Counted from the first letter of the stretch, positions 8,746 through 18,365 are shown. The stretch is DNA of 64,000 nucleotides from Moraxella osloensis (GCF_009867135.1 NZ_CP047226.1:2108001-2172000); one strand, 5' to 3'. The notes: a model not told the origin generated them from the sequence alone. Numbers and translations are program-made.

Positions 8746-10935
8746 TTAGCTTGGTTCAGTCTCGATGTGCATGGTGTCACTGGCTTTTTGCAAATAGGCC
8801 CCTTGCAAATAACGCGCACCGACTGTCCACGCTGCTGACATGGCGGCAGGGTCTTCAATAAAAGGCATCAAACAACTGGAGCCGCGCTCAGTGATTTCGC
8901 GCACCACCGTTGCCACGGTATTGACATTGTCATTGTTGCTCAAATCTTTGATATAGCTGCGATCGAGTCGTACCAGCTGTGGTTTGACAAATTCCAATAC
9001 TTCCATCGCATTGACCGCCGAGCCAAAATTATAGATACCTAGGTGACAACCTATTTGGTTAAGCTCATTACTTTGTTTGGCTGCCACCGCCAGATAATCA
9101 ATTACCATGGTTTCATTAAACTGTACCGTCAATACCCCGCGCTCGCTGGTACCTAATGCTTGCATCAATCGACTCATAAAGCTTGGCAAGGTGGGATCTG
9201 CTAGTGATATCGGGCTTAAATGCACTAATAGTCGGGCACTGGCATCGACCTCATGACGGTAACGTTTTAAATCTTTACAGGCTTGAATTAACACCCAACG
9301 GTCGATTTTATCCATTAACTGATGTCTGGTCGCCACTTCTAAGAATTTATCAGGTGCCATTAAGCTGCCATCGGCTAATGGCAGGCGTAAAAACACCTCA
9401 AACATGTTACTGACATCGTTTTCAACGTCATAAATCGGCTGATATAATAATTTAAATTTGCTATGTTCTAGCGCATCACGTAGCGATTCGTACAGCGCAC
9501 TGTCATCACTGCTGGCAAAACTACTTGGGTCATATAGATAGAATAAATCTTTATCGTCGTTGCTGTCTTTATTAACTTTGGTTGCCATGCCGACGGCTTG
9601 GATGACACGGTTAATAAGACTATTGGTATCAGGTGCACTGGCGTTGACTAAGGTTGCACCAATGGTTACTGTGGTCTTAACCGTACGATGACCAATTTCA
9701 ATAATGGTGCTATTAATATCGGCAACCAATTTTTGTCCTAACGCTGTCAAATCTTGTTGTCGCACATTAGGGATAATTAGCATAAACATGCTATCATTAA
9801 AACGGCTCAAATAGCCATTTTTCACCCGCTCTACCCCAATAATCTCAGTGAGATGTTGCTCAAGAATATTGGCAACGACCACCACCACCCCATCAATCCC
9901 TTCAATCCCCACACTGGCATGGATTTTACCAATATTATCGATGCGTAACGCCATCAAACCCACCGATAGGTTTTTCTCAACAATCGCGTCACGCAGTCGG
10001 TGAAACAGGCTTTCAAAACCATGACGATTAAATAGCCCGGTGATTGAGTCAATGCGTTCCATCGCCTCAAGTTTTTTGGCAAGCTCAGCACTATTGGCTT
10101 GTTCATTGGGCTGGATAATGACTTGTAGACACGGCTGACCGTCATAGGTAGCAGCCGCTAACTGCAGCTTAGCGGCGAAGGTGGTATTATCTTTTCTAAC
10201 ACTTTCAAATTCAAATTCGACGTTTTTACGGTTGCCTTTTTCAAAGTCTTTTAAAAACGTTTTAAAATCTTGGATATTGTTGCGCGCAATCAAGTCAACA
10301 ACGGGTATCCCCATCAGTTCATCGAGCGTTTTAAACCCAAACATTTCAAGATAGGGCTCATTGGCATAAATATGTAAACCATCTTCAATATAAGCCACGG
10401 CACTCTTGGAGTTTTTGATAAGAATATTGGCACGCTGTTCGGCATCGCTCAATACCATTTTTAGGCGCTCAAGCTCGCGCCCTAGTTTATGGTGCTCGTG
10501 TTCACGGCAGATACGAATAGCCATACGCAGTAACTTATTTTTGCGCAAAGCATCCGCTGCACCCCAATAGGTATATAAAGGTAATAACTTATGAGTTTTA
10601 TCAGGGTCGCTAACAAGCTGGCTCTGGGCTTGCTCATTGGCAGTTAATGCGCCTGGGTAAGCAGTCGCGTCATCAGGCAACAGAGCGATGACGGGGATGT
10701 AAGCGTCGTGGGCTTTTAAAATCTCTTTGACGTCTTTAAACGATAAATCATACGCATTCCCCATCAAAATAATGTCCCAAGACTGGCGCAATAACTTTAT
10801 CAGCTCGTCTTTGGCATCCAAAAATCCTAAATTAACCTGTTTATAATAATGTTTTTCTAATAACCCAACCAAATGTTCGGCATACAGCTGGTTATCATCA
10901 ATGATTAACAGGTTGAGTTGTTTTTGTTTTTGCAT
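8746..10935 (-). CDS. fimX: FimX-like REC-PAS-GGDEF-EAL regulator (degenerate, c-di-GMP receptor type)
   Basis: A 729-residue multidomain protein. An N-terminal receiver-like domain (about 8-130) keeps D13-D14 but has G/N (LMGNAYD) where the phospho-acceptor Asp should be. A PAS domain (about 170-285) and a GGDEF domain (about 290-470) follow, with NDSMF (380-384) in place of GGDEF. The EAL domain (about 485-729) has EVF (513-515) in place of EAL. FimX of Pseudomonas aeruginosa, which controls type IV pilus assembly and twitching, has a comparably degenerate receiver and GGDEF (GDSIF) and EAL (EVL) domains and binds c-di-GMP without making or degrading it. I infer the same here. It is followed upstream by an unrecognised protein on the same strand. 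Confidence 0.85.
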   Translation of the reverse strand: MQKQKQLNLLIIDDNQLYAEHLVGLLEKHYYKQVNLGFLDAKDELIKLLRQSWDIILMGNAYDLSFKDVKEILKAHDAYIPVIALLPDDATAYPGALTANEQAQSQLVSDPDKTHKLLPLYTYWGAADALRKNKLLRMAIRICREHEHHKLGRELERLKMVLSDAEQRANILIKNSKSAVAYIEDGLHIYANEPYLEMFGFKTLDELMGIPVVDLIARNNIQDFKTFLKDFEKGNRKNVEFEFESVRKDNTTFAAKLQLAAATYDGQPCLQVIIQPNEQANSAELAKKLEAMERIDSITGLFNRHGFESLFHRLRDAIVEKNLSVGLMALRIDNIGKIHASVGIEGIDGVVVVVANILEQHLTEIIGVERVKNGYLSRFNDSMFMLIIPNVRQQDLTALGQKLVADINSTIIEIGHRTVKTTVTIGATLVNASAPDTNSLINRVIQAVGMATKVNKDSNDDKDLFYLYDPSSFASSDDSALYESLRDALEHSKFKLLYQPIYDVENDVSNMFEVFLRLPLADGSLMAPDKFLEVATRHQLMDKIDRWVLIQACKDLKRYRHEVDASARLLVHLSPISLADPTLPSFMSRLMQALGTSERGVLTVQFNETMVIDYLAVAAKQSNELNQIGCHLGIYNFGSAVNAMEVLEFVKPQLVRLDRSYIKDLSNNDNVNTVATVVREITERGSSCLMPFIEDPAAMSAAWTVGARYLQGAYLQKASDTMHIETEPS

Positions 10936-11108
10936 CGATTAATTATCCCATTAAACGCTTGGTTTATAGAGCCCTAAGCAAGATATTATAAGCGAATTTT
11001 TTGATAAATTATTTATAGTATTAGATTCAATTTCTTATTATATTATTAATCAATCAAAACGGCTATAAAGATATGAAAATCTTTTATTTTTAATGGGTTA
11101 GATTTATT

Positions 11109-11132
11109 TGGCAACTTTTGTTGCCATTTTTT
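11109..11132. terminator. hairpin just past the 588-residue gene
   Basis: TGGCAAC and GTTGCCA form a perfect 7-bp stem around a TTTT loop. A T-run follows on the plus strand. The hairpin lies just past the stop of the minus-strand gene at 11138, but on that strand no U-tract follows, so an intrinsic terminator for it is uncertain. It may mark an mRNA 3' end or act as a spacer hairpin before fimX. Confidence 0.4.
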
Positions 11133-11137
11133 AGTGG

Positions 11138-12904
11138 TTAAAACTGAATTCTTACAAAAGCGTATTCATCGATATCATCAGTCATATCAAGTAGCTCAGT
11201 TAAACGCACGTTAATTTCTTTGTTATCAATACGTATCACCAGCTTGTCTGCCACTTGGTAGCCAAAACGCGCCATCAGTAAATGGGGCTGGCTATCAGTG
11301 TTGTTTGGAGCGGTCGGAATGATAAATGCCGCAACAAAATGTGGCTGACGGCTACCGGCATTTTGAAAGCGCACACCACAAGGTATCGCATTTTGACAAT
11401 GCACTTGCACTTGTAATTCAATTTCTAAGTAGGTCTTGTTGGTTGATTGCCCAGTGGGCGTATCGATAAAACCCTGACGGTTGTCTTTAATGTAGCCGAG
11501 CTGCCAAGTTTTTGAACCATTAACCTTTCGCATCGCAATTAAGGAATTGACTTGCAATTGACTCAGCGGGTGATAGTTATCGCCACGGCTGATGCTCGGA
11601 TATGGGTCAACGAGCTGATTGTGGTAGCTAAACACATGCGACAGACACATAGATTGAGGATTTTCTTTGTTCAGAGAGACAACGGTATATTTTTTAAGAT
11701 ACTCAGTATTTTGAGCTTTGGGTTTTAACCGCTCAGGGAGCTCATTGGACTGAATGAGATTGCCCAAGCTGGTTTTATTTGCAAGCATGTAGTGGATATT
11801 ATTAAAGCCGAGCACGACTTCACATTTTGCATGGCTATGATAATACTCTGCCGCTGGTTTTAACCCATCTTGCAGATTATTCAATACCAATTTCGCCTGA
11901 CGCGCGCTATTTTTTATCTCAGCATCGGTGCTGATTTGACCTTGGGTAATGGTTTGATGCAAGCGTTTAAATAACCGACTAAACATCATAAACAGGCAGT
12001 TGCTGGTTGCTGCAAAAGGATTGAATAAATCATCGACTGCTAGCAGTTGGGGCGGCTGTTTACCTTCTAAATCAATATATAGGTAAGGTTTTTCAACCAA
12101 ATCTTTACTGATAATAAGCTCTTTTATCAACTGGGTACTTACTTTTTGAATGGCTAAAATATCTGCACGCCGACAAGCATACGGATTGGTGACCGCCACC
12201 ATCAAGCAGTGAAAATAAATATCCTCAATCGATAGCGGTGCGCCCTGTTTGCTATATTCATTGGCAGAATGCAGTTTGACTGGCAGGGTGATAGACTGCC
12301 AGTAATTGGTAACCGCAAATCGATAGCAGGCATTCAGATATTGCCAAATCACCTGTGTATCTTTACGATAGCCGATATATTTTTCAAACAGCGATTGGCG
12401 CAGTAATAGCATGATACTATATAGGCAGCGCTGAATGACTTGGCTGGGGGTAAGTGATTGAGGTTTACGGCGAAATAAGCCAGTGATGCCTTTTTTATCA
12501 GCCACTTCAGGGCGAGCCGCTGCACGCTGCCAGATGACATGGTAAAACATGATGCTTAGATAATGTACCGATAATACGGTATCTAAGCCTTGCTGTTTTT
12601 CTTCATCCAAAATCCCTGGCTGGGTTTGGTAATTCACCCGTAATTTGCCGAGTAACACGCTGACGGCTTTATTAACCTCCTCGAACAATGCAAAGCGTTT
12701 GACGTCGTCAATATCGGCAAACATCAACTGGTTTATCACGAATTTATATTCGTCATACATCTCACACGCCGACATACGATTAAAGTGCATCTGCCAATCG
12801 GTTGTATCCTGCAATGAACTCTGCGTCACTTTAAGTTCAATAGGACTGGTCGGTGTATCGTTTATGCGCTGTAAGAAATCGTCTAATATGAGATCCGTAA
12901 CCAT
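11138..12904 (-). CDS. unrecognised 588-residue cytoplasmic protein upstream of fimX
   Basis: I do not recognise this family firmly. The predicted protein (about 588 residues from the ATG at 12904; an in-frame ATG at 12928 lacks a ribosome site) has no signal peptide or membrane helix. The first two thirds looks helical. The last 150 residues look beta-rich, with CGVRFQN and IDNKEINVRLTELL near the end, which could be a PilZ- or SH3-like barrel. The PilZ RxxxR and D/NxSxxG signatures are not obvious. It is on the same strand just upstream of the fimX homologue, so a role in pilus or c-di-GMP signalling is possible by context only. Composition is like its neighbours. Confidence 0.8.
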   Translation of the reverse strand: MVTDLILDDFLQRINDTPTSPIELKVTQSSLQDTTDWQMHFNRMSACEMYDEYKFVINQLMFADIDDVKRFALFEEVNKAVSVLLGKLRVNYQTQPGILDEEKQQGLDTVLSVHYLSIMFYHVIWQRAAARPEVADKKGITGLFRRKPQSLTPSQVIQRCLYSIMLLLRQSLFEKYIGYRKDTQVIWQYLNACYRFAVTNYWQSITLPVKLHSANEYSKQGAPLSIEDIYFHCLMVAVTNPYACRRADILAIQKVSTQLIKELIISKDLVEKPYLYIDLEGKQPPQLLAVDDLFNPFAATSNCLFMMFSRLFKRLHQTITQGQISTDAEIKNSARQAKLVLNNLQDGLKPAAEYYHSHAKCEVVLGFNNIHYMLANKTSLGNLIQSNELPERLKPKAQNTEYLKKYTVVSLNKENPQSMCLSHVFSYHNQLVDPYPSISRGDNYHPLSQLQVNSLIAMRKVNGSKTWQLGYIKDNRQGFIDTPTGQSTNKTYLEIELQVQVHCQNAIPCGVRFQNAGSRQPHFVAAFIIPTAPNNTDSQPHLLMARFGYQVADKLVIRIDNKEINVRLTELLDMTDDIDEYAFVRIQF

Positions 12905-13057
12905 TTTTTGCACCCAAATGCACAACATTTTTCGACTTGTTTAACAACAATAAATAACACAAAAACCATATTTTATCTAGCTATTTTAAGATAACTGCAC
13001 TATTTAACAGACAAATAAAAGCTAACCCCTTATTTAGTTGTTGTCTTTCAACAAATT

Positions 13058-14059
13058 TTAGTGGTTATACAAATCAATGGGGGTTTTAAATGGTTTATTG
13101 GGTAATTCTCGTACTAACTTTGGCACCAAGTAGCCAGCACATTTGGCGAGTAACTCCCAGTACAAAGCGACTGCTTGCTCATCTGAAATATAAAAATGGC
13201 TCGCCCCGGCAACTTTATCAAGCACATGCAAATAATAAGGTAATACGCCCGCTTGCCATAATTTTTCGTTCAAGCTTGCAAGCGTATTCGCATCGTCATT
13301 AATCGACTTGAGTAGCACAGTTTGGTTAAGTAACGTAACACCCGCTTTTTTTGCCTTACCCAAAAATATTTGTGTTTCTTGGTCGATTTCATTTGGGTGA
13401 TTGGCATGAATGACCATGACGATATGACAGCGGCTGTTAGCAAATCGCGCAAGTAACGGCTCATCTAAGCGTTCAGGAATCATCACAGGTACGCGGGTAT
13501 GGATACGAATAGTCTGCACTTGGGGTAGTGCTTCAAGGGTGGTAAAAATCTCCAATAAACGACGGTTGCTCAGCGATAATGGGTCTCCGCCGCTTAAAAT
13601 CACTTCATTGACTGCGGGGTGCGCTGTGATGTAGGCACTGATGGCTTGCCAATCGTTTTGGGTTGGTAGATTCTCGTGGTAGTCAAAGTGCTGGCGAAAA
13701 CAATAGCGACAATTGACCACGCAAGCCCCAGTGACAGGAATCAGCACACGTGATGCATATTTGTGGATGATGCCTTTGACGGGATTGGCGTGTTGTTCAT
13801 CGAGTGGGTCGGTGACAAAACCGGTGACTTGTACCGTTTCTTGAAACGTCGGCAACACTTGCTTAAGCAGAGGGTCATTAATATCGCCTTTCACCATTTT
13901 TTGCACAAAGCGACGTGGCACTTTTAGGGGAAATTGACCGACCTGACTATCAAAACTATCTATCGGCAAATCTAACGCTTGCGCCAATTCAGCAAAGCTC
14001 GTGATGGTGTCAGAAAACGCATTTTGCCAGTTTTTTTGTGTCGCCAAATAGTTTATCAT
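13058..14059 (-). CDS. epmB: EF-P beta-lysylation protein EpmB (lysine 2,3-aminomutase family)
   Basis: A radical-SAM, PLP-dependent aminomutase that converts (S)-alpha-lysine to (R)-beta-lysine, which EpmA attaches to elongation factor P. The radical-SAM cluster motif is CVVNCRYC (C113, C117, C120 from the chosen start), followed by the SGGDPLS segment. PLP and C-terminal elements follow. I chose ATG 14059; a longer frame starts with TTG at 14074. The length of about 333 residues is normal for EpmB, shorter than catabolic KamA. It is transcribed divergently from efp, its pathway substrate gene, an arrangement typical of EpmB rather than lysine-fermentation enzymes. epmA is not in the window; epmC is at 57698. 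Confidence 0.95.
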   Translation of the reverse strand: MINYLATQKNWQNAFSDTITSFAELAQALDLPIDSFDSQVGQFPLKVPRRFVQKMVKGDINDPLLKQVLPTFQETVQVTGFVTDPLDEQHANPVKGIIHKYASRVLIPVTGACVVNCRYCFRQHFDYHENLPTQNDWQAISAYITAHPAVNEVILSGGDPLSLSNRRLLEIFTTLEALPQVQTIRIHTRVPVMIPERLDEPLLARFANSRCHIVMVIHANHPNEIDQETQIFLGKAKKAGVTLLNQTVLLKSINDDANTLASLNEKLWQAGVLPYYLHVLDKVAGASHFYISDEQAVALYWELLAKCAGYLVPKLVRELPNKPFKTPIDLYNH

Positions 14060-14214
14060 ATAGTGTTTATCCAATTGTCAATGCCGCTTGCTGATAACGC
14101 CTGTCGCTGATAGGGTTACCCCGTAGGCAGCGCGTTTTTAGCAAATTGGCTATTATACAAAGATTTGATTTACCTCGGTTATTTTTTAGTCGCAACACCT
14201 TATTAGGAAATTTT

Positions 14215-14784
14215 ATGGCAACTTACTCAACCAATGAATTTAAAGCTGGCTTAAAAGTCATGCATGAAGGCAATCCATTTGCAATTTTAGAAAATGAATA
14301 CGTTAAACCAGGTAAAGGTCAAGCATTCAACCGCGTCAAAATGCGTAACCTAAAAACGGGTAAAGTATTAGAAAACACCTTTAAATCTGGCGATAGTCTT
14401 GAAGGCGCTGACGTTGTTGATACTGAAATGAACTACCTATACAACGATGGGGAATTCTGGCACTTTATGCACCCAGAAAGCTTTGAGCAGCTACAAGCCG
14501 ACAAAAATGCGATGGGCGATGCGGCAAAATGGTTAAAAGAAAATAGCAACGAAGAATGTACCATTACCCTATTTAATGGTGTACCTTTAAGCGTTGCTGC
14601 GCCAAACTTTGTTGAGTTAGTGATTACCGAAACTGACCCAGGTCTAAAAGGCGATACTTCAGGTGGCGGCGGTAAACCTGCAACCCTTGAAACAGGTGCG
14701 GTGGTACGTGTGCCATTATTTGTCCAACAAGGCGAAAAAATCAAAGTTGATACCCGCACTGGTGAATATCTATCACGGGTACAA
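14215..14784 (+). CDS. efp: elongation factor P
   Basis: A 189-residue translation factor that relieves ribosome stalling at polyproline. The modified lysine lies in VKPGKGQAF (K34), the EpmA/EpmB/EpmC target. Three beta-barrel domains fit the standard length. The frame is open from 14146, but the ATG at 14215 is supported by AGGA six bases upstream and by the conserved [10 protein letters not shown] start. Coding ends before the TAA at 14785-14787. It is divergent from epmB. A strong intrinsic terminator follows about 30 bases after the stop, so it is probably monocistronic. Confidence 0.97.
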
Positions 14785-14817
14785 TAATATATATTATTGC
14801 CAAGAATTTTGAAAAAT

Positions 14818-14850
14818 AAAAGCCCAACTAACTGTTGGGCTTTTATTTTT
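14818..14850 (+). terminator. intrinsic terminator of efp
   Basis: AAAAGCCCAAC pairs with GTTGGGCTTTT around a TAACT-type loop, followed by a T-rich tract. Confidence 0.85.
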
Positions 14851-15087
14851 TAACATGTGTTTAAAAAAGTTTTTGTCACCCTGTCATACTGACGTCGCAT
14901 CATGCGATAAATCATAAAAATCATTCGTCAAACGCGCATGGAAAAAATGATTACCCAAATAGAACAACAAATGAAATAATTCACCAAGATAATCAAACTA
15001 GCGTTAGCTCAGACTGCTAAGATACAAAGACAAATTAAAAGGCAAGTTAGCATACAAATACCAATATAGACAACTCAAGGACATATC
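14851..15087. other. intergenic region between efp and telA-like gene
   Basis: The gap between efp and the next start is about 300 bases. It holds the efp terminator and then roughly 240 bases with no open frame of note. CAAGGA just before the telA-like ATG is a good ribosome-binding site. No convincing promoter or RNA was seen. Confidence 0.5.
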
Positions 15088-16317
15088 ATGCCAGAACTCA
15101 CCCCGCCAGAAACCAGCCCTGTCATCAGCCTTGAGGCGCCGCAACCCGTTGCCGTTGTGCCACAAGACGAAGCCGACCAAATGGTCAAACTTGACCTAAC
15201 CAAAGTGCCTGAGCTTGATGCCAAAGTGAACGATTTTGTGATGCATGTATTACAAACCCCTGTCAACACGGCTGTATTCGATGAGAAAGTCAACGCCATT
15301 CATCAGCTGGGTAGTGCCGAAATTCGCGCTTCCGCGCAGATTGCAAATCGCATGCTTGATCGCCCTGCCAAAAGTATGGAGAAAGCCTTATTTGACAACT
15401 CCCCGATTGCCAAATCCTTGACTGAGCTACGCAGCGTGGTCGAAGAGTTAGATCCAACCCGCCAAGGTTCGCTGTCAAGTCCACGCAAATTTTTGGGCAT
15501 CATCCCAATGGGCAAATCCGTGCAAGGCTATTTTCGCAAATACCAATCTTCGCAAACCCATATCAATGCCATCATCGAAAGCCTGTATCACGGCAAAGAT
15601 GAGCTGATGAAAGACAATGCTAGCATTGAGCAAGAAAAGGTCAATATGTGGGCACTGATGCAATCGCTCCGTCAATATATTTATGTTGGTCAAAAAATTG
15701 ACGAACGCCTTGAGCAAAAAATCGGTGAGCTTGAAGCCACTGACCCTGAAAAAGCACGCGTAGTCAAAGAAGAACTGCTGTTTTATGTTCGCCAAAAAAA
15801 CATGGATTTTTTGACCCAACTGGCGGTGAACATCCAAGGGTATTTGGCGCTTGATATGATTCGCAAAAATAACTTAGAGCTTATCAAAGGCGTTGACCGT
15901 GCCACGACGACAACGATTGCTGCGCTACGTACTGCGGTGATGGTGTCACAAGCGCTGAGCAGTCAAAAACTGGTACTCGACCAAATCAATGCGCTTAACT
16001 CAACGACCAGTAACTTGATTGAATCAACGTCAGTCATGCTCAAACGCCAAACCGCGCAAGTGCATGAGCAAGCCAGTGGCAGCTCAGTGGACTTGGAAAA
16101 ACTGCAAAAATCCTTTAATCACATCTATGAGACCATGCAGGCCATTGATGCCTTTAAAGTCAAAGCACTGGGCAATATGCAGCAAACGCTCCATGTACTG
16201 ACCCAAGAAGTTGACCGCGCACAAACCTACCTTGACCGCAGCAATCGCCAAACGGTGAGTGAGGTTGCCAACGAACTGCAAATTGATGAGGAAAAACTGG
16301 GTAATGTCAAACTTTAA
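15088..16317 (+). CDS. TelA/KlaA family toxic-anion-resistance-like protein
   Basis: A 409-residue soluble, helix-rich protein. The stretch around residues 80-150 (DRPAKSMEKALFDNSP, then a PRKFLGIIPMGKSVQGYFRKYQSS-type block) and the long helical tail matching 'QTTTIAALRTAVMVSQAL' are typical of the TelA family, named for plasmid tellurite resistance. Chromosomal members often have no demonstrated tellurite role. The start is supported by AAGGA eight bases upstream. It is often found beside a 5-bromo-4-chloroindolyl phosphate hydrolase family gene in other bacteria, but none is here. Role: uncharacterised stress or envelope protein. Confidence 0.88.
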   Translation: MPELTPPETSPVISLEAPQPVAVVPQDEADQMVKLDLTKVPELDAKVNDFVMHVLQTPVNTAVFDEKVNAIHQLGSAEIRASAQIANRMLDRPAKSMEKALFDNSPIAKSLTELRSVVEELDPTRQGSLSSPRKFLGIIPMGKSVQGYFRKYQSSQTHINAIIESLYHGKDELMKDNASIEQEKVNMWALMQSLRQYIYVGQKIDERLEQKIGELEATDPEKARVVKEELLFYVRQKNMDFLTQLAVNIQGYLALDMIRKNNLELIKGVDRATTTTIAALRTAVMVSQALSSQKLVLDQINALNSTTSNLIESTSVMLKRQTAQVHEQASGSSVDLEKLQKSFNHIYETMQAIDAFKVKALGNMQQTLHVLTQEVDRAQTYLDRSNRQTVSEVANELQIDEEKLGNVKL

Positions 16318-16396
16318 TCGCCGTTTGATTTGACTATGCGCGAGCTCACGGATGAGTGCGGTGTTTTTGCTGACACATAGCCTTAGTCACATGGCT

Positions 16397-17560
16397 TTAG
16401 TCAGACAATTTATTGGGTAATTTTGCAACCACTTGCGCGACCGCGCTATCCAGTTGATTGCTATCGGTCGGCATGACAGTGATATGAGCGATTTTTCGAC
16501 CTTCGCGCTCTTCTTTGTCATAGTTATGGACATGCACGCCTTCAATAGCAAGTACATCGGTAAGTTTTGGGTATTTGCCGATGACGTTCAGCATGACAGA
16601 GGGTTTGACGATGGCTGTGTCTCCCAATGGCAGTCCTGCCACCGCACGCATATGATTTTCAAATTGACTGGTTACCGCGCCTTCAATACTCCAGTGCCCT
16701 GAGTTGTGCACGCGGGGTGCGATTTCATTGGCTAGCAATTTTTCAGCGCCACCTTCAGATGTCACAAATAATTCTAACGTCAACACGCCTACATAGTTTA
16801 AATGTTCGAGCAATTTTTTAATATTACTTTGGGCTTGTTCGGTCAATTGCTCGACGTTCGGTGCTGGTGCAGTTGATTTTGCTAAAATACCATTACTATG
16901 CTCATTTTGCACGAGCGGATAATAGCGGATTTCACCGTTTTGGCCGCGCACTGCAATGATAGATACTTCGCGCTCAAAGTGAATAAAGCCTTCGGCAATG
17001 AGCGGCGCTGTTTTGGTTGCGTTGCCAAGTTCTGCCCACGCGGTGTCGATTTGGTCAGCGGATTTGACCACAAACTGCCCTTTGCCATCATAGCCCCCGC
17101 GTGTGGTTTTGAGCACCAAGGGTAGCCCCAATTTGTCGGCGGCAGCTTGGATATCGGCTTTGTTATGCACTGCCATAAAAGGCACGGTGGCGATATCTAA
17201 TTGATTAAACAAGTTTTTTTCATTTAACCGATCTTGTGCCACCGATAGCGCAAATGACGATGGGTACAAGGTTTTGGTCGATTCCAAAAACTGGGCAGGT
17301 TTGAGCGGGGTGTTTTCAAATTCTAAGGTAAAAATATCGCAGCTTTGGGCAAAATCTTCAAATTGCTCGCTACTAAACACTTTGCCCAGTAAGCGTGCGG
17401 GGCAATTGGCACTATCCTCCAAAAACACGCAGCGAATGCCCAGTGGCAACGCCGCTTGCGCCAACATCATACCTAGCTGTCCGCCACCTAAAATTCCAAT
17501 CGTTTTGACTGGATAATTGGAATGATTGATGGTATAAAAATTGGCGGTTTGCATAGGCAT
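16397..17560 (-). CDS. purK: N5-carboxyaminoimidazole ribonucleotide synthase
   Basis: An ATP-grasp enzyme of purine biosynthesis that converts AIR, ATP and bicarbonate to N5-CAIR. The N-terminal motif TIGILGGGQLGMMLAQAA is the PurK signature. The ATP-grasp core contains LKTTRGGYDGKGQ and later NEIAPRVHNSGHW, all diagnostic. The frame continues upstream to a TTG at 17650, but the ATG at 17560 with AGAG upstream gives 387 residues, near the family length. purE is not adjacent. It ends 80 bases from the telA-like gene, which it faces convergently. Confidence 0.95.
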   Translation of the reverse strand: MPMQTANFYTINHSNYPVKTIGILGGGQLGMMLAQAALPLGIRCVFLEDSANCPARLLGKVFSSEQFEDFAQSCDIFTLEFENTPLKPAQFLESTKTLYPSSFALSVAQDRLNEKNLFNQLDIATVPFMAVHNKADIQAAADKLGLPLVLKTTRGGYDGKGQFVVKSADQIDTAWAELGNATKTAPLIAEGFIHFEREVSIIAVRGQNGEIRYYPLVQNEHSNGILAKSTAPAPNVEQLTEQAQSNIKKLLEHLNYVGVLTLELFVTSEGGAEKLLANEIAPRVHNSGHWSIEGAVTSQFENHMRAVAGLPLGDTAIVKPSVMLNVIGKYPKLTDVLAIEGVHVHNYDKEEREGRKIAHITVMPTDSNQLDSAVAQVVAKLPNKLSD

Positions 17561-17647
17561 GGTGGCGGCTCTTTTTGATAAGTGAAACACAGAAGAAAAA
17601 TTATGGCTAATTATAAAGGATTTGCCCACAAATAAAAAATCCAAGCA

Positions 17648-17682
17648 CAAAAAAACCCATAAGTCTTTAGCCTTACGGGTTC
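17648..17682 (-). terminator. intrinsic terminator of the 101-residue protein gene
   Basis: Read on the minus strand, AACCCGTAAG pairs with CTTATGGGTT (one G-U) and is followed by a run of seven or eight T. It lies between the small gene at 17710 and purK. Confidence 0.75.
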
Positions 17683-17709
17683 AACAAATCAATGAATAGG
17701 CTTTACGCC

Positions 17710-18015
17710 TTAACTATAATGCACGGGTTCTTCGTCATACACATTGGCATGCCACTGCGAAAGCTGCTTTTGCATTAAGGTTTGAATGGCCGCATGAATC
17801 ATGCTTTGACCAATCAACTGGGTATCATCCCCCAACAGTTCTTTCACTTTGTCAGAAAACTCAATACTTACCAAGTCTTCTGACTCATCATTCGAGGTAC
17901 GTAGTACCATCTTGCCATCATCTTGCTCGATAAACTCTAGCATCATCGCTTCTGCTTTGGCATCCTTTGCCGCTTGCAGTAGGCTTTGGTAATCTGATTT
18001 TGTATCTTTTTGCAT
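17710..18015 (-). CDS. small acidic conserved-looking hypothetical protein
   Basis: A 101-residue cytoplasmic protein that I cannot assign. It is acidic and mostly helical in appearance, has no cysteine pair, signal peptide or membrane segment, and ends in DEEPVHYS. A good ribosome-binding site (GAGGAG, seven bases upstream) and a downstream terminator support a real single-gene transcript. No function is inferred. Confidence 0.8.
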   Translation of the reverse strand: MQKDTKSDYQSLLQAAKDAKAEAMMLEFIEQDDGKMVLRTSNDESEDLVSIEFSDKVKELLGDDTQLIGQSMIHAAIQTLMQKQLSQWHANVYDEEPVHYS

Positions 18016-18365
18016 CGTCGCTCCTCAATCTTTTATCCGCCCCAGTGACTATTTTGGTTACTACCCTAGTAACTATCTTATGAACTAGGCTTATGAGCTA
18101 GGCTTATAAACTAGACTAAGAAACCTGTTAGTCACCCTGTCATATCGCTTTAATCAACGTAGCATGGTTTAATGCTTGTATCTTTTTAAAAGCTTGTTAA
18201 TGGCTTATTAACAGGGTTTGGCATTTTGCATGATGATTAAAATGGCGGCTTTAACGGTAAAAATCAAGCATAATTTGTGATATTAACACAGCGACTACAA
18301 TGCTTAATGCTTGAGGGCTATTCTGATAAATTATTGAGCGAACCATGCAGCTTGAACCATTGAAC
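18016..18365. other. intergenic region holding tandem repeats
   Basis: 350 bases between the marC-like gene and the 101-residue gene. Apart from the 13-bp repeats it is AT-rich and has no plausible open frame. It should contain the promoter of the small gene, but no clear -35/-10 pair was picked. Confidence 0.5.
18077..18115. repeat. three 13-bp imperfect tandem repeats
   Basis: Three consecutive units CTTATGAACTAGG, CTTATGAGCTAGG and CTTATAAACTAGA, in the gap upstream of the small 101-residue gene. Confidence 0.8.

Noticed and set aside
8746-10935. Reading the REC-PAS-GGDEF-EAL protein as an active c-di-GMP synthase or phosphodiesterase
   Set aside because: GGDEF is NDSMF and EAL is EVF, so catalysis by either domain is unlikely. 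A receptor role fits better.
13058-14059. Lysine 2,3-aminomutase of lysine fermentation (KamA)
   Set aside because: The length is short and the gene is divergent from efp, which identifies EpmB.
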